A stretch of 64,000 nucleotides of DNA from Colwellia sp. 75C3 (GTDB taxonomy: Bacteria; Pseudomonadota; Gammaproteobacteria; Enterobacterales; Alteromonadaceae). Location: assembly GCF_002836255.1 (NCBI RefSeq), contig NZ_PJAU01000033.1:372001-436000 (forward strand), in the 5' to 3' direction. A program made the position numbers and the translations under genes. Positions 1 to 7,499 of the stretch are shown in pieces. How positions within the stretch are numbered: the stretch's first letter is position 1; each line of letters begins with the position of its first letter. The notes beneath the pieces were generated by a model. The model made no database searches. It was given only the letters and a program-made list of their open reading frames with translations, and was not told the DNA's origin.

Positions 1-952
1 TTGTCCAATCTTGTTGATGAGAAATAGGAACAATGCCATAAGGGTTAATCGCTAAATGACTCGCATAGTAATGACGTTTGATATGCGCTTCATTTACCGT
101 TTTGGCGACGTTAGGTACTTGAAACAGTTCCAACATATAATTGTAGATGTTGCTAAATTCTTTGATCAATTTTAAATTACATTTAAAATGCGTATGATAA
201 ACCGAATCAAAACGTACTAATGTTGCCCACAAACGCCAATCCGCTTCGGTAATTTCATCACCAGCTAAATAACGTTGTTTTGAGAGCTTCTCATCAAGCT
301 GCTCTAATGCGGCAAATAACTCTGTTACATTTTTATCGTAGGCTTCTTGCGTTGTAGCAAAACCAGTTTTATACACGCCATTATTAATTTTGTGATAAAC
401 CAACTCATTTTCATGATCAATTTTTTCACGTAAGTGTTCAGGATAAAAATCTAATTCATTACCTGTAATATCGTTGAAAGCACTATTAAACATACGAATT
501 ATTTCTGATGACTCGTTATTTATTATCACTTTATCTTTCTTATCCCATAATACGGGTACACTATTAACAGCACTGTAATCAGGGTCTTGTGCTAGATATT
601 TTTCAGAAATAAATTTACCATCGTATAAGTTATCTCCTGTTGTGCCATAAAGTTTTGCCGACTCTTCATCATGCTTAAAACTCCAGCCATTTTCATGCAT
701 GTCAGGATGAACAACACTCACGGTAATTAAATCTTCTAAGCCTTTTAATTGGCGGAAAATTAAGGTTCTATGTGCCCACGGGCAGGCCAGTGATACGTAT
801 AAATGATAACGACCAGCCTCAGCTTGAAAGCCACCACGTCCTGATATGCCAGCACTGCCATCAGCTGTGATCCAGTTTCTAAATTGTGATTCTTTACGTT
901 GGTATTCACCATCTTTTATACTGCTGCCCCAACTGTTTTTTACTGATTTCAT
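1..952 (-). CDS. Glutathionyl-hydroquinone reductase (YqjG/ECM4-type GST), 3' end cut by window
   Basis: Cytosolic omega-class-like glutathione S-transferase that reduces glutathionyl-hydroquinones using glutathione. The translation from ATG at 952 runs without a stop to the window edge (317 codons). It shows the N-terminal motif ACPWAHR, with the catalytic Cys of this family about 55 residues in, followed by a thioredoxin-like half (VPVLWD, NNESSEIIRMF) and an all-helical C-terminal half (YLAGDEITEADWRLWATLVRFD). Family members are about 320-330 residues, so only a few C-terminal residues are missing. It is monocistronic here, next to a broken doxX. Together with the pirin and DoxX genes it suggests quinone/electrophile detoxification. 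The family call is firm; the exact substrate is inferred. Confidence 0.93.
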   Translation of the reverse strand, partial: MKSVKNSWGSSIKDGEYQRKESQFRNWITADGSAGISGRGGFQAEAGRYHLYVSLACPWAHRTLIFRQLKGLEDLITVSVVHPDMHENGWSFKHDEESAKLYGTTGDNLYDGKFISEKYLAQDPDYSAVNSVPVLWDKKDKVIINNESSEIIRMFNSAFNDITGNELDFYPEHLREKIDHENELVYHKINNGVYKTGFATTQEAYDKNVTELFAALEQLDEKLSKQRYLAGDEITEADWRLWATLVRFDSVYHTHFKCNLKLIKEFSNIYNYMLELFQVPNVAKTVNEAHIKRHYYASHLAINPYGIVPISHQQDWT

Positions 953-1006
953 TGTAGTATCTCTCTGTTATATCTGAATAAATATTAAAAGGAATTATTT
1001 AGTTTA

Positions 1007-1341
1007 TTAACCTAAGCGCTGCTTCAATACGTTATCCAGTGCTAACCTACCTGCACCACTAAGCATCAACGAAATTGATATAGCAAACAAAGCAAGTGCA
1101 AACTCATAACCGTTACTCGTCATAAATAGGCCATTGGCAAAATGCACACTAAAGATGGCTACTACCATGGTAATGCTAAGCATTAACGCTGCTGGGCGAA
1201 CCAGTAAACCAATTAATAACGCTATACCACCAAAAATTCTGCACCATGCGCAATAAATATAATAGCAACAGGAATTCTAATAGCTAAAGCAGCGAAACCC
1301 GTATTAGTTGTTATCAGTTTTTTTATAAAAGATGTGTTCAT
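1007..1341 (-). pseudogene. Broken second copy of doxX
   Basis: This is a diverged copy of the intact doxX at 3322-3768, with the same start context and the same final codons (KQRLG stop). About 112 bp are missing from the middle: the sequence jumps from AHG directly to AEF, which deletes the segment equivalent to roughly 3559-3670. One A is also lost in the run after the junction, giving a TAG stop a few codons later. Both lesions together leave a peptide of about 40 residues, so no functional DoxX is expected. Identity to the intact copy in the remaining parts is high by eye (around 85-90 percent). Confidence 0.9.
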
Positions 1342-1432
1342 TGTATTCTCCAAAGTTCGTCGTTAAAGTTCATTGTTTCTGTTTAATGAAGCTATTATAT
1401 TTAAAGACACTAACGAAGAATAACGGTTAAAT

Positions 1433-1449
1433 TTGAACAGTTAGTTCAA
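1433..1449. promoter_or_regulatory. LysR-type operator remnant (copy 1)
   Basis: Inverted repeat TTGAAC-N5-GTTCAA, the counterpart of the operator-like dyad between intact doxX and lysR at 3848-3862. The dyad is kept although the genes around it are destroyed. Binding by the LysR protein is inferred from position only. Confidence 0.45.
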
Positions 1450-1500
1450 AAGGATTGATGTATTAGTTTCTCGCATAATATTTGATGCTCAGGCAGGTCT

Positions 1501-1832
<332 letters not shown>

Positions 1833-2551
1833 TTATTTTGTCATGACTAACCAGCAGCCTAAGAGTAAAAGTAAGTAGTTCATTATTGTCAAAAATAATT
1901 GCTTATTTAACGAAGTATTAATTTTTACGCCAATCCAATTACCGACAAATGCCAGCGGAATAAATGCCATTGCGGTTAAAATAATTTCTCCCGTTAACAT
2001 GCCCAAAGCTGTTACCCCAATGAGTTTAAAAATGTTCATTATGAAAAAAAATGCCGAGGCGGTAGCGATAAATTTAGCTGGGGCTAAGCCAATAGCACTA
2101 AAGTAAATAATAATAGGCGGCCCACCAGCGTGAACTAAGCTACTGGTTAAGCCTGAAAATATCGACATAATTAAAGCACCCGCTTTATTATTCAAAGCCT
2201 TGAGTGTTATTTGTTTTAAGAGTAAGTTCTTGAGTGAAAAAACAATACAGATGACACCAATAATTAATTGAAGATGTTCAGCATTGATAAAATCTATGAT
2301 GAGATACGCGACACTAACACCAATCATAGCGCCGGGAATAAGTGATGGTCCCATTTTTTCCAATAACTGCGCACACTTAATATGTCTCCAACAATAAGTA
2401 ATGGCAGCATTAAAGTAATGGCTGCTGTCGGTGGTAATTTCAGCATTAACAGGGGCACGGCGAAAACGCCAAGTGCCCCTGTTAAGGCTGATTTTTAAAT
2501 ACCAATAAGCAGAACAACGTTTGCGATTAATACAATCGTTATTATATCCAT
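1833..2551 (-). pseudogene. TSUP (TauE/SafE) family permease, stop plus frameshift
   Basis: Inner-membrane anion/sulfonate-type exporter family. From ATG at 2551 the translation begins as a normal TSUP N-terminus but meets TAA at codon 19 (2495-2497), then resumes as KSALTGALGVFAVPLLML and on to SVRSYWKKWD. Around 2340-2358, at a six-T run, the frame shifts and the rest (LIPGAMIGV onwards, several membrane helices, GGPPIIIYF) continues to 1833. The start lies one base after the pirin stop, so it was the third gene of a doxX-pirin-permease operon. Two independent lesions argue for a real pseudogene. An internal start at 2363 could give a 176-residue fragment lacking the first helices. Confidence 0.85.
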
Positions 2552-2552
2552 A

Positions 2553-3248
2553 TTAGTACTTTGCAGGTAATTCAAACCACAGTGCTTCAAGTGTTGATAT
2601 TGCTTCAACCTCTAATATTTCTGATGGTTCAACTGAAAACGCGTCACCCGCTACAAAAGAATGACCTTCGACCACTAGTTCTCCTTTAACAATATGTAAA
2701 TACCCAGATTGTTTGATAGGGGCAAGTGTAAAGTTCTCTTTTTTCTTTAACACTAAACGAGACAAACTGGCATCTTGTTGGATTGATATCGACCCATCTT
2801 TGCCAGTAGTTGTTATCAGCGGTGTTAAAGCGCCTTTTTGTGGAATGTTTTTTTGTTCATAACTTGGTTTAATTCCCCTTTTGTTCGGTTCTATCCAAAT
2901 CTGGAGAAATTTCACATAATCAGTATTAGATGCATTGTATTCAGAATGTCTTACTCCAGTACCTGCACTCATACGCTGAATTTCCCCCACGGATACGACA
3001 TGTTTATTACCTTCGCTATCCTTATGTCTCAATGAACCTTGGGTAACGTAAGATATAATTTCCATGTCGCGATGACCATGTGCGCCAAAACCTTTTCCAG
3101 GTGCAACAGTATCGTCATTAATGACACGTAACACAGAGAATCCCATGTGCTTTGGATCATAATAATTAGCAAACGAAAAGCTATGTTTACTCTTTAACCA
3201 GCCATGGTTGGCAACACCTCTACTGATAGATTTTCTGATATATTTCAT
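2553..3248 (-). CDS. Pirin family protein
   Basis: Bicupin of 231 residues, the usual size for bacterial pirins (quercetinase-like or redox-sensing iron proteins). The N-terminal cupin carries the metal-site pattern GAHGHRDME (His57, His59) and the later GVRHSEYNAS with the third His and Glu. The C-terminal half is a degenerate cupin ending in LWFELPAKY. It lies 73 bp downstream of doxX on the same strand and 1 bp before the broken TSUP permease, so the three form one operon. Pirin-DoxX pairs next to a LysR gene are common in proteobacteria and respond to electrophiles or quinones; that role is inferred here. Confidence 0.93.
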   Translation of the reverse strand: MKYIRKSISRGVANHGWLKSKHSFSFANYYDPKHMGFSVLRVINDDTVAPGKGFGAHGHRDMEIISYVTQGSLRHKDSEGNKHVVSVGEIQRMSAGTGVRHSEYNASNTDYVKFLQIWIEPNKRGIKPSYEQKNIPQKGALTPLITTTGKDGSISIQQDASLSRLVLKKKENFTLAPIKQSGYLHIVKGELVVEGHSFVAGDAFSVEPSEILEVEAISTLEALWFELPAKY

Positions 3249-3321
3249 TTTTATTTCTCTCTTCTAAATTTTGTGCTTGATCGGTTGATGATGCCATCGG
3301 CCGTACCTATATTCGGTTTAC

Positions 3322-3768
3322 TTAGCCTAAACGTTGCTTCAATTCGTTATCCAATGCTAACTTGCCTGCTCCACTAAACATCAACGAAATTGATATAGCG
3401 AGTAAGGCAAGGGCAAACTCATAACCATTGCTAGTCATAAATAAGCCATTAACAAAATGCACACTAAAAATGGCAACTAACATGGTAACGCTAAGCATTA
3501 GGGCTGCAGGACGAACCAGTAAACCAATTAATAAAGCGATACCGCCAAAAAATTCTGCACTACCGGCTAATAACGCCAGTTGGTAACCGGGCTCAAGCCC
3601 TATTGATGCCATCCATTGACCGGTTCCCTCTAAACCATAACCACCAAACCAGCCAAATAACTTTTGTGCGCCATGAGCAATAAAAATAATAGCGGTTGGA
3701 ACTCTAAGGGCCAACGCAGCAAAACCCGCATTAGTTGTGATAAGTCTATTTATAAAAGATGTGTTCAT
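3322..3768 (-). CDS. DoxX family membrane protein
   Basis: Small inner-membrane protein of 148 residues with four hydrophobic helices, typical of DoxX/YphA. Recognisable segments are RVPTAIIFIAHGAQKLFGWFGG near the N-terminus (with the conserved HGAQKLFG) and AEFFGGIALLIGLL in the middle. The start at 3768 is chosen because GGAG lies 7 to 8 bases upstream; an in-frame ATG four codons earlier has no such site. It is the first gene of the doxX-pirin operon, divergent from lysR. A broken copy lies at 1007-1341. DoxX proteins are linked to thiol/quinone redox stress in other bacteria; the substrate here is unknown. Confidence 0.92.
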   Translation of the reverse strand: MNTSFINRLITTNAGFAALALRVPTAIIFIAHGAQKLFGWFGGYGLEGTGQWMASIGLEPGYQLALLAGSAEFFGGIALLIGLLVRPAALMLSVTMLVAIFSVHFVNGLFMTSNGYEFALALLAISISLMFSGAGKLALDNELKQRLG

Positions 3769-3847
3769 TGTATTCTCCAAAGTTCATTGTTTTTGTTTAA
3801 TGAAGCTATTATATTTAAAGGCTCTTACGAAGAATAACGGTTAAATC

Positions 3848-3862
3848 TGAACAATTAGTTCA
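3848..3862. promoter_or_regulatory. Probable LysR operator between doxX and lysR
   Basis: Dyad TGAAC-N5-GTTCA located 14 bp before the lysR ATG and about 80 bp upstream of doxX. LysR-type regulators bind interrupted dyads of T-N11-A type in divergent promoters, and the dyad is kept in the decayed duplicate at 1433-1449. Direct evidence of binding is absent. Confidence 0.5.
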
Positions 3863-3875
3863 AAAGGATTGATGT

Positions 3876-4775
3876 ATGAGTTCCCCGATAACACTTGATG
3901 CGCTAAAAGTGCTTGATGCCATTGAGCGTAAAAAAAGTTTTGCCGCTGCCGCTGATGAATTATTTCGAGTGCCGTCAGCTATTTCCTATACAGTAAATAA
4001 ACTTGAAGACGATCTTGGTATCGCATTATTTGATCGTAGTAAGCGCAAAGCAGAATTGACACCTGTTGGCATTATGCTAATTGAGCAAGGCAGACTGATA
4101 TTAAAAGCCACCGACGATCTAACTCATATGGCAAAACAATCGGCCAAGGGCTGGGAGTTGGAACTGCGTATTTGTATTGATAGCATTTTACTGTTTCAAC
4201 CCATTTACACCTTAATCGCACAATTTCAGCAGGAATACCCATGGATTAATATCCGTGTAACAGAGGAGGTGTTTGGTGGCACATGGGACGCATTAGTTGC
4301 AGATAGGTCTGACCTTATTATTGGTGCCACAGGTGAGCCGTACAATAGTGATTTCTCTCTTTATAAATTAGGAAACGTGGATTTTGTTTTCGCCGTAGCA
4401 AAAGATCATCCGCTAATTAAAGAACAACAGCCGCTTTCAAATGCAATTATAAAAAAATATCCCTCTGTGGTAGTGGCAGATAGCTCAAGAAATCTACCCG
4501 GTCGTTCCGCGGGTCTACTTGATGGACAATCACGTATTACCGTCTCAAGTATTGAAAAAAAGATAGAAGCACAGCAGCTAGGTTTAGGCGTGGGGTTTCT
4601 ACCTATTCATCGCATTAAACCCCAATTAGAATCAGGGCAACTTGTTACCTTAGCTTTAGAAAAAACCGAAAACAGAAATAGCGAATTATGTATGGCTTGG
4701 CGTAATGATAATCAAGGTAAAGCACTGGCATGGTTTGTTAGCAATATCCAAAAAATGGCTGTTAAGTTAATCTGA
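3876..4775 (+). CDS. LysR family transcriptional regulator
   Basis: A 299-residue LysR protein. Residues 5-64 form the winged helix-turn-helix (LDALKVLDAIERKKSFAAAA, then SAISYTVNKLEDDLGIALFDRS). The rest is the two-lobed effector domain (LRICIDSILLF, DLIIGATGEP, GVGFLPIHRI). It is divergent from doxX with a dyad in the shared promoter, so it most likely controls doxX-pirin and itself. The start is an ATG directly after an AAAGG ribosome site. The inducer is not predictable from sequence. Confidence 0.94.
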   Translation: MSSPITLDALKVLDAIERKKSFAAAADELFRVPSAISYTVNKLEDDLGIALFDRSKRKAELTPVGIMLIEQGRLILKATDDLTHMAKQSAKGWELELRICIDSILLFQPIYTLIAQFQQEYPWINIRVTEEVFGGTWDALVADRSDLIIGATGEPYNSDFSLYKLGNVDFVFAVAKDHPLIKEQQPLSNAIIKKYPSVVVADSSRNLPGRSAGLLDGQSRITVSSIEKKIEAQQLGLGVGFLPIHRIKPQLESGQLVTLALEKTENRNSELCMAWRNDNQGKALAWFVSNIQKMAVKLI

Positions 4776-4807
4776 TAGAAGCATTGAAAAATTCATTCAT
4801 ATAGATT

Positions 4808-4840
4808 AAAAAACCAGCCTATATTTATAGACTGGTTCTT
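4808..4840. terminator. Bidirectional terminator hairpin
   Basis: AACCAG and CTGGTT arms with extra pairs around a short AT loop, preceded by an A run on the plus strand that gives a U run on the minus strand. It sits between lysR (ends 4775) and the NmrA fragment (ends 4867), which converge. Confidence 0.6.
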
Positions 4841-4866
4841 ATGGGGATACTAAGTTATTTCGTTTT

Positions 4867-5079
4867 TTAAACAAACGCTGTTTTATTACGGGCAATAAAG
4901 TCTGTTAATGTTGTTAATGGGCTACCTAATAATTGCTCACCATCAGGGCTAACAACAGCCGCTTGATTAGTCGCGAATACCTCAAACAATTCTAGCATGG
5001 CTTTTGCTCGCCATTTTGACCAGCCTGTCGATAAAAGAGAATCTAACGCTTGCTCTTTTGTGGGGGAAATATACGCCAC
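4867..5079 (-). pseudogene. C-terminal fragment of an NmrA/SDR-type oxidoreductase
   Basis: Seventy codons that resemble only the tail of atypical short-chain NAD(P)H-binding (NmrA-like, quinone oxidoreductase-type) proteins: SPTKEQALDSLLSTGWSKWRAKAM, then GEQLLGSPLTTLTDFIARNK. Upstream in frame there is a TAA close to the GTG, and no Rossmann motif (GxxGxxG) is found, so the first three quarters of the gene are missing. Read as a remnant, not a small gene. Family assignment is tentative because the diagnostic N-terminus is gone. Confidence 0.6.
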
Positions 5080-5220
5080 GGCTTATAACAAGCCTATTTC
5101 ACCGTCTCTCTCATTCACCGTAAAGTAAGCTTGAGGAGTATTGGAGTCGCTTAATCTACTGTGCAGCCTAAAAATATTTATCGTGCAGATAATATAAAAA
5201 CATATCCCCTCACTTTCGGT

Positions 5221-5250
5221 TTTGCAGCATTGCTAAATTATCCCTGCAAA
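5221..5250. promoter_or_regulatory. Candidate upstream activator dyad
   Basis: TTTGCAG-N16-CTGCAAA, about 115-145 bp upstream of the sigma-54 promoter. This is the usual distance for an NtrC-type enhancer. The assignment as a binding site of the 10031 regulator is inferred. Confidence 0.35.
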
Positions 5251-5324
5251 GTAGTCATTCCATTTATGGGATTTTATGCTTTTTCTCTTTCCCTATAATG
5301 GAACCAATCACTTAGTAGCCACTC

Positions 5325-5347
5325 ATTATTAACTAATAGTTAATAAT
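5325..5347. promoter_or_regulatory. Perfect 10-bp inverted repeat next to the sigma-54 promoter
   Basis: Arms ATTATTAACT and AGTTAATAAT with an AAT spacer, ending 18 bp upstream of the -24 element. It may be a regulator or IHF-like bending site. It is too close for a classical looping enhancer but usable for repression or co-activation. Confidence 0.45.
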
Positions 5348-5365
5348 ATCAACAAGATAGTTGGT

Positions 5366-5381
5366 TGGCATGATGTCTGCA
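5366..5381 (+). promoter_or_regulatory. Sigma-54 (-24/-12) promoter for the ABC export operon
   Basis: TGGCAT-N5-CTGCA with the invariant GG and GC dinucleotides 12 bp apart, as in the RpoN consensus TGGCAC-N5-TTGCA. Transcription should start near 5392, 40 bp before the adaptor gene. An NtrC-family activator lies at the end of the same gene group, which supports the call. Confidence 0.7.
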
Positions 5382-5431
5382 CTACATAAGGCACTAACCA
5401 AACAATTAATTATTTTAGCGGAGCAGTCATA

Positions 5432-6688
5432 GTGGATATATCAATAGCTAAAGCCAAAAAAACAAACGTCAAAAGGTATGTGTTTTGGGGGGGCGTGATT
5501 GTTCTCTGCGCACTAGCAGGAAATTATTTACTGTTTCTAGGTAAAGCTGACTTTGCCGTTGACCGCGATACACTGGTTTATGATCAAGTAAAACGTGGCG
5601 AGTTCTCCATTTTAGTGCGAGGCACAGGCCTATTGATCCCTGACAATGTCGAATGGCTTTCTGCAAATGTTGAAGGGCGTGTTGACCGCGTCATCGTAAA
5701 AGCAGGGAAATTAGTAAAAAAGGGTGACCTTATTGTAAAGCTCAGTAACCCTAAGTTAGAGCAACTGCTAGAAGAAACGCATTGGGAATTAGAAGCGAGA
5801 CTTGCTGAAGCTAAAGCTGATGTGGTTGAGAAAAAATCTGCATTACTTGCTCAAAAAGCACAAATGCTTGATGCCAAGCTTAATTACGAAAGCAGTAAAC
5901 TCAAACAAGAAGCACATAATGAGCTTTTTCGAAAAGGTAGCGGTGTTATATCAAAAATAGATTATGAGCAGACACGTTTAGCCACGATTCAATTTAAACA
6001 GCGCTGGCAAATACAACAAGAAGTATTAACCACCATGAACGAAAACCTTCAGGTGCAAAAAGAAGCGCGTATGGCTCGTTTAAATAAAATGCGTAAAGAG
6101 CTTGAGCGTGCTCATCAGCAAGTTAAGCATTTGAACATATATGCCACTATCGACAGTGTGGTACAAGCGGTGGCGGTAGAGCCAGGTCAACGTATTGCTA
6201 TGGGTGGCAATATTGCCATTCTCGCTCAACAAGATTCCCTTATTGCAGAGCTGCAAGTGCCTGAGCTGCAAATACGCAATGTAGCCATTGGCCAACATGT
6301 GGTTATCGATACACGAAATAGCAAAGTGGCAGGTGTTGTAACACGCGTAGATCCTGCTGTAGTGAACGGTAATGTGCAGGTTGACGTTAAGTTTGTCGAT
6401 GAATTACCTGTTGAAGCGCGACCAGATCTCGCAGTAGAGGGTGAAATATCTATCACCGAAATTGCAGACACACTGTTTGTTAATCGTCCATTGTTCGCGC
6501 AAAGCCAAAGTCATTCATCGTTATACAAACTCAGCGAAGATGGACAATTTGCTGAGCGGATAAAGGTGAAATTAGGTCAAGGTTCAATTAGCCAGATTGA
6601 GGTTATTGAAGGTTTACATCTTGGCGAAAGAATTATCATCTCAGATTCATCTAGCTGGGATACCTATCAAAAAATACGTATTAATTAA
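5432..6688 (+). CDS. Periplasmic adaptor (MacA/HlyD-type membrane fusion protein)
   Basis: A 418-residue inner-membrane-anchored adaptor that would link the ABC permease to an outer-membrane channel. Residues about 16-37 are a single membrane helix after a Lys-rich start. A lipoyl/barrel-sandwich half-motif follows (NVEGRVDRVIVKAGKLVKKGDLIVKL), then a long alpha-helical hairpin (about 115-225), the second lipoyl half (IDSVVQAVAVEPGQRI) and beta-barrel domains. The start is GTG at 5432 with GGAG eight bases upstream. It is followed by the ATPase (75 bp gap) and permease. No outer-membrane TolC gene is adjacent, so a shared TolC is likely. Confidence 0.9.
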   Translation: MDISIAKAKKTNVKRYVFWGGVIVLCALAGNYLLFLGKADFAVDRDTLVYDQVKRGEFSILVRGTGLLIPDNVEWLSANVEGRVDRVIVKAGKLVKKGDLIVKLSNPKLEQLLEETHWELEARLAEAKADVVEKKSALLAQKAQMLDAKLNYESSKLKQEAHNELFRKGSGVISKIDYEQTRLATIQFKQRWQIQQEVLTTMNENLQVQKEARMARLNKMRKELERAHQQVKHLNIYATIDSVVQAVAVEPGQRIAMGGNIAILAQQDSLIAELQVPELQIRNVAIGQHVVIDTRNSKVAGVVTRVDPAVVNGNVQVDVKFVDELPVEARPDLAVEGEISITEIADTLFVNRPLFAQSQSHSSLYKLSEDGQFAERIKVKLGQGSISQIEVIEGLHLGERIIISDSSSWDTYQKIRIN

Positions 6689-6763
6689 GCCATTATTTTT
6701 TATTAACAGTATTAAAAGTATTAAAAGTCTACGACAATAAAATCAGACAATAAGGAAAGTATT

Positions 6764-7486
6764 ATGAGTAACACATTAATCAAATTAGAGAATATCGAAA
6801 AAGTATTTTATACCGAAGATGTAGAAACACATGCGCTCAGTAATATCACCCTAACGATTAACAAAGGTGAGTATGTTTCAATTTCAGGGCCCTCAGGCTG
6901 TGGTAAATCAACTTTATTGTCTTTATTGGGTTTACTTGATACCAGTACAAAGGGACATTATCAATTAGCTAGTCACGATGTTTCTGATATATCTAAAAAA
7001 GAAAGAGCACGTATTAGAAATATGGAAATTGGTTTTATCTTTCAATCATTTAATTTAATTAGTGATCTTAGTGTTGAAGAGAATGTCGACCTACCACTGA
7101 CTTATCGTAAAGATTTAAGTAAAGAAGAAAGAAAAACAATGGTAAAAAATGCCCTTGATAAAGTCGATATGGGACATAGAGCCAACCATTTTCCTTCACA
7201 GCTATCAGGAGGACAACAACAACGTGTTGCTGTCGCTCGTGCCATTGCAGGCAACCCTTCAATGATTCTGGCAGATGAACCTACCGGTAACCTTGATTCA
7301 AAAAATGCCGCTGCGGTTATGGCATTACTTGCAAAATTACATGCGGAAGGTGCGACTATTTGCATGGTTACCCACGACCCTAGATCGGCAGAGCAAGCAG
7401 AGCGTACTATCGAGATACTTGATGGTCAGGTTGTGGCAGATCATGTCAAAGCTCCAGCAACGAAAATTGCTAGCGCAGTCGCTTAA
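6764..7486 (+). CDS. ABC transporter ATP-binding protein (MacB/LolD type)
   Basis: A 240-residue nucleotide-binding subunit. Walker A GPSGCGKST (about residue 39), Q-loop FIFQSFNLI, signature LSGGQQQR, Walker B MILADEPTGNLDS and H-loop VTHDP are all intact. The GNLDS motif is typical for the MacB/LolD/FtsE branch of type VII (mechanotransmission) ABC systems. It is the second gene of the adaptor-ATPase-permease operon, 13 bp before the permease. The start at 6764 has AAGGAAAG upstream. Confidence 0.95.
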   Translation: MSNTLIKLENIEKVFYTEDVETHALSNITLTINKGEYVSISGPSGCGKSTLLSLLGLLDTSTKGHYQLASHDVSDISKKERARIRNMEIGFIFQSFNLISDLSVEENVDLPLTYRKDLSKEERKTMVKNALDKVDMGHRANHFPSQLSGGQQQRVAVARAIAGNPSMILADEPTGNLDSKNAAAVMALLAKLHAEGATICMVTHDPRSAEQAERTIEILDGQVVADHVKAPATKIASAVA

Positions 7487-7499
7487 AGAGGTACTTATT

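Larger units (their letters stand above)
1007..1500. repeat. Segmental duplication of the doxX-lysR junction (decayed copy)
   Basis: The block matches 3322 to about 3910 in order: doxX 3' end, doxX start, intergenic operator and the first codons of lysR. In this copy the lysR start codon is ATT instead of ATG, and similarity fades within about 30 bases after it, so only a stub of lysR remains. The repeats are direct, about 2.3 kb apart, and flank the pirin and TSUP genes. This suggests an old duplication with deletion of one lysR copy. Confidence 0.8.
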
